13,476 nucleotides of DNA. Origin: Desulfuromonadales bacterium (lineage in GTDB: Bacteria > Desulfobacterota > Desulfuromonadia > Geobacterales > Pseudopelobacteraceae). Under the pieces are notes generated by a model, which was not told the origin of the DNA, did not search any database, and was given only the letters and a program-made list of their open reading frames with translations. The position numbers were made by a program, and so were the translations under genes. Each line of letters begins with the position of its first letter. The first letter of the stretch is position 1. Shown piece by piece: positions 5,698 through 12,611 of the stretch. Location: positions 1 to 13,476 of the forward strand of contig JAATGX010000021.1 in the NCBI GenBank assembly GCA_015688915.1, written 5' to 3'.

Positions 5698-7392
5698 ATG
5701 CCAAACAATCAGCACATGAGCCTGTCCGCGATCAGGGCCAGGATGGTGACGACGTCACTGCTCGTCGCCGTGGCGGTCGGGCTCCTTCTTTTTGCTGCGG
5801 GAGGCGGGGCGCTGGTTGTGGTGAGTGCCGTGGCCACGGCACTGTTCAGTTCGCTGATATGCGGGACGTCCCTCAGGAATTTCATTGCCGGGGTCCGTTC
5901 CGAACAGTCCCGCGCCATGGCGTGCCTGTTGCCGGCCAAAGACCTGTCCGTTATCCGGAGCGAGCAGGATGATATGAGGGCACTCATGTCATCCTGGAGC
6001 ATGATCATGGAAGCGCTGGAGATCAGGCAAAAGGAGCGCCGGCAGGTGCTGGAGCGGATTGTGGCCGCCGAGGAACAGCTCAAGGTGATTATCCACAGCC
6101 TGATGACCGGCGACGAGAAGGAGATCGCCCAGGTGCGTGATGCAGTGGTCGCCATGGAGAGTATGAACAGTTCCTTCAGCCTGGTGATCGTGGAACTGGA
6201 CGAACTCTCGGGGCGCGCCGAGGAGCGGGCCGCCATCTCCGGGGAGATGAGCGCCACCACGGATGCCATTGCCGAGAACATCAACCAGTATTCCACCTTT
6301 GTGATCGAAACCTCCAGCTCCATCGAGCAGATGGCCCGGGCCATCAGCGAGACGGCGGCCAATATCCGCGGCCTGTCGGCATCGACCGAACAGACCGTAT
6401 CCTCCATCAACCAGATCAGCGATTCCCAGGCAAACGTGCGTGACAACGCCGAACGGAGCGCATCGGCATCGGAGAGTGTGCGTACCCAGGCACAGCAGGG
6501 GTTGCGCAGCATGGCGGCCACGCTCCAGGCCATGTATGAGATCGAAACAAGCAACGTCGAGTCTTTCGAAGCCATCAACCGGCTGTCGCGGTATTCGGCG
6601 CGGGTGGGCGAGTTCTTGAGCGTCATCCAGGAGGTGGTAGAGCAGACCAACCTGCTCTCCCTGAATGCATCGATCATTGCCGCCCAGGCCGGCGAGCGCG
6701 GCCGCGCCTTTGCCGTTGTGGCCGAGGAGGTGCGTTCCCTGGCCCGCCGTACCTCGGCTTCGACCAAGGAGATCGAGGATCTGGTCCGCAATATCCAGCA
6801 AGAAACCGCTGCGGTGCAGCGTTCGGTCACCCAGGGGAAGGACAAGGTCAAGGAGGGGGTCAAGATCTCTTCCATGGCCAACGAGGCGTTGGTGGTGATC
6901 GAGAAGAGCGCCGAAGACGCCTCGCGCATGGGCGCGCGCATCGCCAGCGAGATCACCGAGCAGGCGATCGACATCCGGCGTATTACCGAGGAGGCCGAGA
7001 AGAACCTGGAGCGGGTCCAGCAGATTACCCTGAATACGGCGCACCAGCAGGAAGGGACCACACTGATCGTAAAGAATCTGGAACAGATGCGCGAACTGGC
7101 GCAACGCATCAATTTCTCGGCCCAGGAACAGGCCAAGGGGAACCGTCTCTACCTGATGAGCGTCATGCAGGATAGCGAACGGACCCAACAATTGAAAGAG
7201 GATGCCTCGCTCCAGATCGAGGTCGCCCGGCAGGCCGTGGCGGCCGTCCAGCGTGTGGAGACACTGATTGCCTCGAATGCCGTTGAAAGCAGAAAGATCA
7301 TGGATGGAATCACGACGCTGACCCGGCTGATCGACGAGTATCGCGGCGAGATGGTTACAGAACCTGAAGGGGAGGAACTCAGTTATGAATAG
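5698..7392 (+). CDS. Methyl-accepting chemotaxis-like protein without a periplasmic sensor domain
   Basis: A 564-residue membrane-anchored signalling protein. Residues about 17-55 form two adjacent hydrophobic segments separated only by a Gly-rich turn, so there is essentially no periplasmic domain. Long coiled-coil helices follow (about 90-555). The signalling hairpin tip is at 313-346: VVEQTNLLSLNASIIAAQAG, then ERGRAFAVVAEEVR. In the usual tip NAAIEAARAGE a Glu and Arg contact partner receptors and the kinase array; here they are Ile (I327) and Gln (Q330). No HAMP domain or C-terminal NWxxF-type methyltransferase tether is evident. The start follows GAGGG (5687-5691). The next gene overlaps its end by 8 nt. 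It probably senses a cytoplasmic or membrane signal, or acts through a non-canonical array. No cheA, cheW or cheR lies in the window. Confidence 0.88.
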   Translation: MPNNQHMSLSAIRARMVTTSLLVAVAVGLLLFAAGGGALVVVSAVATALFSSLICGTSLRNFIAGVRSEQSRAMACLLPAKDLSVIRSEQDDMRALMSSWSMIMEALEIRQKERRQVLERIVAAEEQLKVIIHSLMTGDEKEIAQVRDAVVAMESMNSSFSLVIVELDELSGRAEERAAISGEMSATTDAIAENINQYSTFVIETSSSIEQMARAISETAANIRGLSASTEQTVSSINQISDSQANVRDNAERSASASESVRTQAQQGLRSMAATLQAMYEIETSNVESFEAINRLSRYSARVGEFLSVIQEVVEQTNLLSLNASIIAAQAGERGRAFAVVAEEVRSLARRTSASTKEIEDLVRNIQQETAAVQRSVTQGKDKVKEGVKISSMANEALVVIEKSAEDASRMGARIASEITEQAIDIRRITEEAEKNLERVQQITLNTAHQQEGTTLIVKNLEQMRELAQRINFSAQEQAKGNRLYLMSVMQDSERTQQLKEDASLQIEVARQAVAAVQRVETLIASNAVESRKIMDGITTLTRLIDEYRGEMVTEPEGEELSYE

Positions 7393-8389
7393 GTTTTTGG
7401 CGGCGCTGGCGCTGCTGCCCTGTCTCGTCGTATCGGCCGCTGCCGCCGACATGGAAATTACCCCGTTCCGCACCGTCAACCAGAGTCCCTTGGTGCAGAT
7501 CTTCGGACTTCCGGCGGAAACCGGCGCCACGATCACCGCACCGGGGCGAGTAGCCACCAGCCTGACCCTGGATGTGGCCAGCGACTATACCGTCAACAGC
7601 ACCAGCCGTGAACAGATCACGCTCGACGGGGAGTCCTACCGCTGGACCCTGGCTGCCCGTTACGGCTTGGGAGATCGTTTCGAGGCAGGGATCGAGATAC
7701 CGTACATCCTTTACGGCGGCGGCTTTCTGGACGGTTTCGTCGAGGACTGGCACAACGCCTTCCAACTGCCCCAAGGGGGACGCGACACCGCTCCCAAGAA
7801 TCGCCTGGGTTTCAGTTACAGCAAGGATGGCGTGCAAAAACTCAAAATGACCCATGCCGGTTCCGGTCTCGGCGATATCAGCCTGACCGGCGGCATGAAG
7901 CTGTATGATGACCGTACCGATACCTCTCACGACAGTCTGGCACTGCGGGCGGCCCTCAAGCTCCCCAGCGGCGACAGCGGTTCCCTGCGCGGCAGCGGCA
8001 GCACGGACTTCTCGCTTTTGCTGTGCGGCGGCATGAACAATTTTACCGAATGGGGCACCCTGGGGCTGTTCGGCTCATTGGGCGGGGTGGTCATGAGCGA
8101 TGGCGACGTGCTGCGGGACCAGCAGAACAATCTGGTCGGACTGGGAACCGTTGGGTTGGGATGGGCGCCGGCGGAGTGGATCTCATTCAAGGTACAGCTC
8201 AATTGGAACACGCCATTCTACCGTGGCAGTTCGCTGGATGAACTCTCCAAGTCCTCCATGATGCTGGTTTCGGGCGGGGCGCTCAAGCTCCCCGGCAACT
8301 ATCTGCTGGACATCGGCGTTTCCGAGGACGTGGCGGTGGCCACCGCGCCGGATGTGGCCTTCCATCTGGGGCTTTCCAAGCAGTTCTGA
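7385..8389 (+). CDS. DUF3187-type outer-membrane beta-barrel protein
   Basis: A 334-residue exported protein. A signal peptide ends near SAAAA/D (residue 21). The early motif TPFRTVNQSPLVQIFGLP resembles the DUF3187 family. Alternating hydrophobic and polar strands with Gly-rich turns run throughout, for example the stretch near LAARYGLGDRFEAGIEIPYI, and the chain ends in Phe (SKQF), the usual outer-membrane barrel signal for BAM insertion. No biochemical role is established for this family. The start overlaps the chemoreceptor gene by 8 nt and its ribosome-binding site GGGGAGG (7369-7375) lies inside that gene, so translation is probably coupled. An alternative is an unrelated outer-membrane barrel; the location is more secure than the family. 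Confidence 0.7.
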   Translation: MNRFLAALALLPCLVVSAAAADMEITPFRTVNQSPLVQIFGLPAETGATITAPGRVATSLTLDVASDYTVNSTSREQITLDGESYRWTLAARYGLGDRFEAGIEIPYILYGGGFLDGFVEDWHNAFQLPQGGRDTAPKNRLGFSYSKDGVQKLKMTHAGSGLGDISLTGGMKLYDDRTDTSHDSLALRAALKLPSGDSGSLRGSGSTDFSLLLCGGMNNFTEWGTLGLFGSLGGVVMSDGDVLRDQQNNLVGLGTVGLGWAPAEWISFKVQLNWNTPFYRGSSLDELSKSSMMLVSGGALKLPGNYLLDIGVSEDVAVATAPDVAFHLGLSKQF

Positions 8390-8414
8390 CACACGTGCGG
8401 CATGGCGCGAACAC

Positions 8415-8446
8415 GCGAAAGGGCGGGGATTTCCCCGCCCTTTCGT
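8415..8446. terminator. Intrinsic terminator between convergent genes
   Basis: CGAAAGGGCGGGG (8416-8428) pairs with its perfect complement at 8433-8445 around a 4-nt ATTT loop, with one further G-U pair at the base. It lies between the convergent DUF3187-type gene and leuD. The external T-tract is short in both directions, so efficiency is less certain than for the hairpin at 5246. Confidence 0.75.
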
Positions 8447-8468
8447 CGTTCAGCGTATGCTCGTACGA

Positions 8469-8996
8469 TCAATACTTCTGGTCTGCGTAGTCCACCCAGC
8501 CGCCGGCCAGCACCAGGGCCTTGTCGAAGGGGGATATGTCGAAGGTGAAGGTCTTCTGTTTGCCGGTGCCGTTCACGGTCAGGGTCCCGGCCTCGATGTC
8601 TATGTCCATGGCGGCGTCATCGTCGGCAGCGTGGGAAAAGATCTGGTCCAGGTCAGCCTTGGGCAGCTCAATGGCGGCCATGCCGCAGTTGAACATGTTC
8701 TGGCGGAAGATGCGGGCGAAGGATTCGGCGATCACGGCGGTGATGCCGTTGACCTCGAATACCCAGGGGGCGTGCTCGCGGGACGAACCGCAGCCGAAGT
8801 TGGCGCGGGAGACGACAACCCGGGCGTTTTTCGTCTTCGCCCCTTTTGGGTCGAAACCGGGCAGTTTCAGGTCTTCCAGGATGTACGGTTTCAGGTCTTC
8901 CTTGGTGATCTCGGTCAGGTACTTGGCCGGGATGATCTCGTCGGTGTTGATGTCGTTGCGGTCCAGGAAGAGGGCGGGGCCTCCGAAGGTTTTCAT
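8469..8996 (-). CDS. leuD: 3-isopropylmalate dehydratase small subunit
   Basis: A 175-residue swivel-domain subunit that pairs with LeuC to isomerise 2-isopropylmalate to 3-isopropylmalate in leucine synthesis. The short archaeal-type architecture is shown by DRNDINTDEIIPAKYL (residues 12-27), the substrate-loop motif NFGCGSSREHAPW (66-78) and the AESFARIFRQNMFNCG helix region (90-105). The start at 8996 is chosen because AAGGAG (9004-9009, minus strand) is well spaced for MKTFGG. A longer in-frame version starting at 9086 would add 30 residues encoded partly by the CACAGAG repeat, which are unlike the family. A related alternative is a citramalate- or dimethylmalate-type dehydratase subunit, which shares these motifs. 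It is downstream of leuC, separated by 184 nt containing an inverted repeat. Confidence 0.95.
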   Translation of the reverse strand: MKTFGGPALFLDRNDINTDEIIPAKYLTEITKEDLKPYILEDLKLPGFDPKGAKTKNARVVVSRANFGCGSSREHAPWVFEVNGITAVIAESFARIFRQNMFNCGMAAIELPKADLDQIFSHAADDDAAMDIDIEAGTLTVNGTGKQKTFTFDISPFDKALVLAGGWVDYADQKY

Positions 8997-9040
8997 ATCG
9001 TCGCTCCTTGAGAGATAAAATATTTGAAAGCTGAAAATCC

Positions 9041-9169
9041 GCCACAGAGACACTGAGACACAGAGGTTCACAGAGAAAATCAACACCTAAAGAATCTTGG
9101 TTTCAAACAGTAGATTTCTTGATTCCTGACGTTTCGTGCCTTTCCTCCGTGTCTCTGTGTCTCTGTGGC
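9041..9169. repeat. CACAGAG-type inverted repeat element between leuC and leuD
   Basis: The left arm 9041-9066 and right arm 9144-9169 are complementary at 24 of 26 positions, with 77 nt between them. Each arm is built from degenerate 8-nt units such as CACAGAGA and CACTGAGA, with one more CACAGAG at 9069-9075. Read in the direction of the leu transcript, it begins 11 nt after the leuC stop codon and ends 44 nt before the leuD start. In RNA it could form a long stem. No transposase or target duplication was seen. It is probably a short non-autonomous intergenic repeat; a similar element lies between larB and larC. Confidence 0.85.
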
Positions 9170-9180
9170 AGATGTTGATT

Positions 9181-10464
9181 CTATAAATATTTACGCGGGT
9201 CGGCGATCTTCCCCTCTATGGCGCTGGCCGCCGCCGTGGCCGGCGACATCAGGTGCACCATGCCCCCCTTGCCCATGCGCCCCATGAAGTTGCGGTTGGT
9301 GGTGGAGGCGCAGACCTCGCCCTCTGCCAGGACGCCGTTCGACATCCCCAGGCAGGCGCCGCAGGTGGGGTTGGTGACGCAGAAGCCGGCTTCCATGAAG
9401 ATGTCGATCAGCCCCTCGCGGATCGCCTCCTGCTGGATCTTGGGGGTGGCGGGCGAAAGGATGCCGCGCACCGTTGGAGCCACTTTGCGCCCCTTGAGGA
9501 TCCGGGCGGCGATACGCAGGTCCTCCATGCGGCCGTTCGTACAGGAGCCGAGATAGACCTGGTCCACCGGGGAGTCGGGCATGTCGCCCACGAACTTGCT
9601 TTGGTCCGGCTTGTAACCGAAAGTGACGGTCGGCTGGAGGGTGGTGACATCAATGTCGATGGTTTGGTCGTATTCGGCGTCGGGGTCTGCCTTCCATTTC
9701 GAATAGTCGGCCAGGGCCGCCTCCTTGGAGGCAAACTCGTCCTTGATGAAGGGCCAGAGGTATTCGACGGTGGTTGCGTCCGGCTGACAGATGCCCGAGG
9801 TGCCGCCGGCCTCGATGGCCATGTTGCACAGGGTCATGCGGGATTCCATGGTCATGGCGGCTATGGTGTCGCCGTGGAACTCCATCACCCGGTCCGTGGC
9901 GCCGTTGACGCCGATCTTCCCGATGATATGCAGGATCACGTCCTTGGCATAGACCCCTTTGGGAAGGGTGCCGTTGACGTTGAATTTGATGGTTTTGGGC
10001 TGGCGGAAGGCGCAGACCCCTTTCAGGATGCCGACTTCCAGGTCCGTTGTGCCGATACCGGCGGCAAAGGCGCCGAAGGCACCGTGGGTGCAGGTGTGGG
10101 AATCGCCCATGATGACCGTGTAGCCGGGGCGGATGAACCCTTTTTCCGGGAACAGGGCGTGGCAGACGCCGTTGGCGCCGATATCGAAGAAGTCCTTGAT
10201 GCCGTGGCGCCGGGCCCAGTCGCGCAGGATCTTGGCCTGGGTGGCGGTCTTGGTGTCCTTGCTGGGGGTGACGTGGTCGATGACCGCCTTGATCCTGGTG
10301 GCGTCGAAGACCCGGTCCTTGTTGCGCCGGATCAGGTCGTCAATGGCGATGGGGGTGGTGATCTCGTGGCAGAGGACGACGTCCAGTTTCAGCACCTTGG
10401 TGCCGGGAAACGGCTCGTCTACCAGGTGCGCCTCAAAAATCTTTTCCGCGGTGGTTTTGCCCAT
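9181..10464 (-). CDS. leuC: 3-isopropylmalate dehydratase large subunit
   Basis: A 427-residue aconitase-superfamily subunit of the archaeal-type (shorter) LeuC group. It holds a [4Fe-4S] cluster through C308 (LGSCTNGR), C368 and C371 (NPTCGACLG). The motif MGDSHTCTHGAFGAFAAGIG (119-138) forms part of the active site, and the near-C-terminal STTNRNFMGRMGKG motif is present. With LeuD it performs the dehydration and rehydration step of leucine synthesis. The start follows CGAGG (10474-10478, minus strand). Homologues that act on citramalate, dimethylmalate or homoaconitate share these motifs, so LeuC is the most likely but not the only reading. A LysR-type gene lies directly upstream on the same strand and leuD downstream. 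Confidence 0.95.
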   Translation of the reverse strand: MGKTTAEKIFEAHLVDEPFPGTKVLKLDVVLCHEITTPIAIDDLIRRNKDRVFDATRIKAVIDHVTPSKDTKTATQAKILRDWARRHGIKDFFDIGANGVCHALFPEKGFIRPGYTVIMGDSHTCTHGAFGAFAAGIGTTDLEVGILKGVCAFRQPKTIKFNVNGTLPKGVYAKDVILHIIGKIGVNGATDRVMEFHGDTIAAMTMESRMTLCNMAIEAGGTSGICQPDATTVEYLWPFIKDEFASKEAALADYSKWKADPDAEYDQTIDIDVTTLQPTVTFGYKPDQSKFVGDMPDSPVDQVYLGSCTNGRMEDLRIAARILKGRKVAPTVRGILSPATPKIQQEAIREGLIDIFMEAGFCVTNPTCGACLGMSNGVLAEGEVCASTTNRNFMGRMGKGGMVHLMSPATAAASAIEGKIADPRKYL

Positions 10465-10481
10465 GGGTCCATACCTCGCTT

Positions 10482-10501
10482 GAATGGCTGTGATGCCATT
10501 C
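10482..10501. promoter_or_regulatory. Dyad in the leuC leader, possible operator
   Basis: A perfect dyad, GAATGGC-N6-GCCATTC, lies 18 nt upstream of the leuC start codon. On the minus strand it follows directly after a TATACA hexamer (10502-10507) that could be a -10 box; no good -35 is seen. The size and symmetry suit a LysR-type or other dimeric regulator, or a small RNA hairpin in the leader. Confidence 0.35.
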
Positions 10502-10548
10502 TGTATACCTTATTCTTTTTGCCAATAAAAGCAGTATCTGGTGACGTT

Positions 10549-10569
10549 GCCATCGCGAACGGCGATGGC
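10549..10569 (-). terminator. Weak hairpin downstream of the LysR-type gene
   Basis: GCCATCGC (10549-10556) pairs perfectly with GCGATGGC (10562-10569) around a 5-nt loop, 10 nt past the regulator's stop codon. On the minus strand no T-run follows it directly, so it may be a partial or non-functional terminator, and transcription may continue into leuC. Confidence 0.25.
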
Positions 10570-10579
10570 GGGATAGATT

Positions 10580-11470
10580 CTATGCCCCCGGTTTTTTGAG
10601 ATGATCCACCAGCAGCCTGGCTGCTGCGTGCAGCGCCTCACAGGACCGGACGCAGATCTTCAGTTCCCGGTCGGCCCAGGGTTCATCGAGAGCGACCGGC
10701 CGGATGCGCAACCCCTTGAAATAGGGCTTGGCGGCGCCCTTGGGGACGATGCCGATGCCGAGCCCGGCCTCCACCATCAGGCAGAGGGCGTCGAAGCTGT
10801 TGACCTGGATGCGCATTTTGGGAGTTTTGTCCAGTTCCTGGGCTGACCGCAGAATCTGGTTGTGAAGCGCGCTCCCGACCGGCAGGCCGACAAAATCGAA
10901 ATCAAGGGTTTCCCGGAATGAAACGGACTTTTCCTGTGCCAGGGGATGGTCCTTGGGCGTGATGACGATCAACTGGTCCGAGTGGTAGGGAAGGAATTCC
11001 AGGTCCTGGTGGTACGTCCCCATGGTGATGATGCCCACATCCGTCGCCCCCTCGGCCACGGACTTCATGATGGTCTCGCTGATGTCTCCTTCCAGATGTA
11101 CCTGTATCTGCGGATGCAGGTCCGTGAACGACCTGATCTCGGCCGGCAGGAACTGGTTGATGGCCGAGATGTTGGCGGACAGCCTGACATGGCCGCGCAC
11201 GCCGCTGGAGTATTCGCTGATCTGCACGTACAGGTTGTTCATGTCGTGCAGAACCCCGCGCGCAAGCTGCAACAGGGTGATGCCCGCATCGGTCGGCACG
11301 ACCCCCTTGTTCGTCCGGCGCAGCAGTTGGGTCCCGAAGCTGTCTTCCAGTTCGCTCATGCGCTTGCTGACTGCCGACGCGGCGATATGCTCACGCTCCG
11401 CCGCCCTTGCGATGGTGCCCTCTTCGACGATGGTGACGAACAGTTTGAGCGATAACGGGTCAATAATCAT
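10580..11470 (-). CDS. LysR-family transcriptional regulator
   Basis: A 296-residue regulator. The N-terminal winged helix-turn-helix spans about residues 4-62 (LKLFVTIVEEGTIARAAERE, SAVSKRMSELEDSFGTQLLR, PTDAG). It is followed by a linker helix and a two-lobed periplasmic-binding-like effector domain (about 90-290), seen in GHVRLSANISAINQFLPAEI, DVGIITMG, DQLIVITPKDHPLA and EAGLGIGIVPKGAA. Such proteins usually act as tetramers on a divergent promoter and respond to a small ligand. An AGAGG-type ribosome-binding site lies upstream. The gene is divergent from larB across 202 nt and precedes leuC in the same direction, so either could be its target. The ligand cannot be read from sequence. Confidence 0.93.
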   Translation of the reverse strand: MIIDPLSLKLFVTIVEEGTIARAAEREHIAASAVSKRMSELEDSFGTQLLRRTNKGVVPTDAGITLLQLARGVLHDMNNLYVQISEYSSGVRGHVRLSANISAINQFLPAEIRSFTDLHPQIQVHLEGDISETIMKSVAEGATDVGIITMGTYHQDLEFLPYHSDQLIVITPKDHPLAQEKSVSFRETLDFDFVGLPVGSALHNQILRSAQELDKTPKMRIQVNSFDALCLMVEAGLGIGIVPKGAAKPYFKGLRIRPVALDEPWADRELKICVRSCEALHAAARLLVDHLKKPGA

Positions 11471-11672
11471 TGAGGGCCTCTGTTCCGGTTAGTCACATCC
11501 CGACGTTCCCATCTCAAGCGTACTACACCAAAGCCACGGCATCCGGCAACAGATTATTTGCAGGGTCTTTGCATTACCCGGATCAACGATATCGAGTGCC
11601 GACAAAATTCAGGTGGCAAGCGTATCGGGCGTGGTGTATAAAAAGCATTCATAACTATTTGAGGGTACTGTC
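11471..11672. other. Divergent intergenic region between the LysR-type gene and larB
   Basis: This 202-nt region should hold the promoters of both genes and any LysR-type binding site. It contains two TGCA tetramers (11559-11562 and 11570-11573) inside repeated TTTGCA-like words. No clean T-N11-A dyad was recognised, and no convincing promoter for the regulator was found. A short frame crossing the region on the plus strand overlaps the regulator's start and has no support. Confidence 0.4.
11613..11642 (+). promoter_or_regulatory. Candidate larB promoter
   Basis: GTGGCA (11613-11618) and TATAAA (11637-11642) are 18 nt apart, matching consensus at 4 and 5 of 6 positions. It lies 30 nt before the larB start, and GAGGG (11661-11665) provides the ribosome-binding site. 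Confidence 0.45.
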
Positions 11673-12422
11673 ATGACGCCTGAACATATTAAAGAACTGC
11701 TGGATTCAGTCAAACAGGGCGCGACCTCGGTGGAGGATGCCCTGGAGCACTTGCGCCATTTTCCCTCCCAGGACCTGGGGTACGCCCAAGTTGATCACCA
11801 CCGGGAACTGCGCCAGGGAATGCCCGAGGTGGTTTTTGGCGAAGGAAAGACCACCGAACAGATCGTGCGCATCATGGAGGCCATGGCCGCAAAGGGGAGT
11901 AACGTTCTGGTGACGCGGCTTTCCGGGGAAAAAGCGGACGAACTGATGACATCATTTCCTGCCGCGGTCCGGCATGCCGACGCCCGCTGTCTGACCCTGG
12001 AACAGGGCCCGGTGGAACGGCGGGGCCGGGGGCTGATCCTCGTAGTGTCGGCCGGTACCTCGGACATCCCGGTGGCGGCCGAGGCGCTGGTGACGGCACG
12101 CTACCTGGGCAACGAGGCCGAACACCTCTACGACGTGGGGGTAGCCGGCATCCATCGCCTGCTGGCCCGGCGCGAACAACTGGCTGCGGCCTCCGTGATC
12201 ATCGTGGTCGCGGGCATGGAAGGGGCGCTCCCCACGGTGGTGGGGGGGCTGGTGGCAAAACCGGTGATCGCCGTGCCCACCTCCATCGGTTACGGCGCGT
12301 CGTTCGGCGGTATCGCGGCGCTCCTGGGGATGCTCAATTCCTGTGCCGCCGGGGTGACGGTGGTGAACATCGACAACGGCTTTGGCGCGGCCTGCGCGGC
12401 GTCATTGATCAACAAACAATAA
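11673..12422 (+). CDS. larB: Nickel-pincer cofactor synthesis protein LarB (P2CMN synthase)
   Basis: A 249-residue cytoplasmic enzyme. LarB carboxylates the pyridinium ring of nicotinic acid adenine dinucleotide and hydrolyses the phosphoanhydride, releasing AMP and pyridinium-3,5-biscarboxylic acid mononucleotide. This is the first step toward the nickel-pincer nucleotide used by LarA racemases and epimerases. The C-terminal half is PurE-like: LILVVSAGTSDIPVAAEA, YDVGVAGIHRLL, VAGMEGALPTVVGGLV and PTSIGYGASFGGIAAL. The Cys that attaches the substrate ring in characterised LarB matches C224 in NSCAAGVTVVNIDNG. The full N-terminal segment is present, and the start follows GAGGG. It is followed by larC after a repeat element. 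No larA or larE is in view. Confidence 0.95.
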   Translation: MTPEHIKELLDSVKQGATSVEDALEHLRHFPSQDLGYAQVDHHRELRQGMPEVVFGEGKTTEQIVRIMEAMAAKGSNVLVTRLSGEKADELMTSFPAAVRHADARCLTLEQGPVERRGRGLILVVSAGTSDIPVAAEALVTARYLGNEAEHLYDVGVAGIHRLLARREQLAAASVIIVVAGMEGALPTVVGGLVAKPVIAVPTSIGYGASFGGIAALLGMLNSCAAGVTVVNIDNGFGAACAASLINKQ

Positions 12423-12431
12423 AAAAGGCGG

Positions 12432-12598
12432 CTCTCACAGAGCTCACAGAGGCACGGAGTAAAGTTTTAACAACTATGTTGATCGGGCTTGATCTGACGC
12501 CGTTTGTGTCCTTCCTCTTTACGGCCTGATTGTGGTTATTGTTGAATTGCTCATTAATTTTTTTGTATTTCTCTGTGTCTCTGTGAACTCTGTGAGAG
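12432..12598. repeat. CACAGAG-type inverted repeat element between larB and larC
   Basis: The left arm 12432-12459 and right arm 12571-12598 are complementary at 25 of 28 positions, with an AT-rich 111-nt interior. The arms use the same CACAGAG-like units as the element at 9041-9169, and both elements open, in transcript sense, with CACAGAG, CACAGAG, CACGGAG and then AAAG. It starts 9 nt after the larB stop codon. Its right arm touches the AAAAGG ribosome-binding site of larC, so folding could affect larC translation. No coding frame or transposase is inside. Confidence 0.85.
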
Positions 12599-12611
12599 AA
12601 AAGGTTTTAGA

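Noticed and set aside
5709..7557. Two long overlapping minus-strand frames (475 and 522 codons)
   Set aside because: Both lie opposite the chemoreceptor gene, whose coiled-coil codon pattern keeps the opposite frames open. Their translations show no recognisable domain.
8997..9086. Longer leuD start with 30 extra residues
   Set aside because: The added residues come from the CACAGAG repeat region and do not resemble LeuD. The AAGGAG site fits the start at 8996.
9041..9180. CRISPR-like array from the repeating CACAGAG units
   Set aside because: The units are 7-9 nt, degenerate and without regular spacers, and the two blocks are inverted to each other. No cas genes are present.
9253..10599. 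Plus-strand open frame of 448 codons
   Set aside because: It is antisense to leuC, which has its full set of cluster cysteines and active-site motifs. The translation is low-complexity Gly, Asp and Val.
11470..11676. Plus-strand 68-codon frame spanning the LysR-larB gap
   Set aside because: It begins on the regulator's start codon, runs over the likely larB promoter and ends inside larB, with no ribosome-binding site or recognisable motif.
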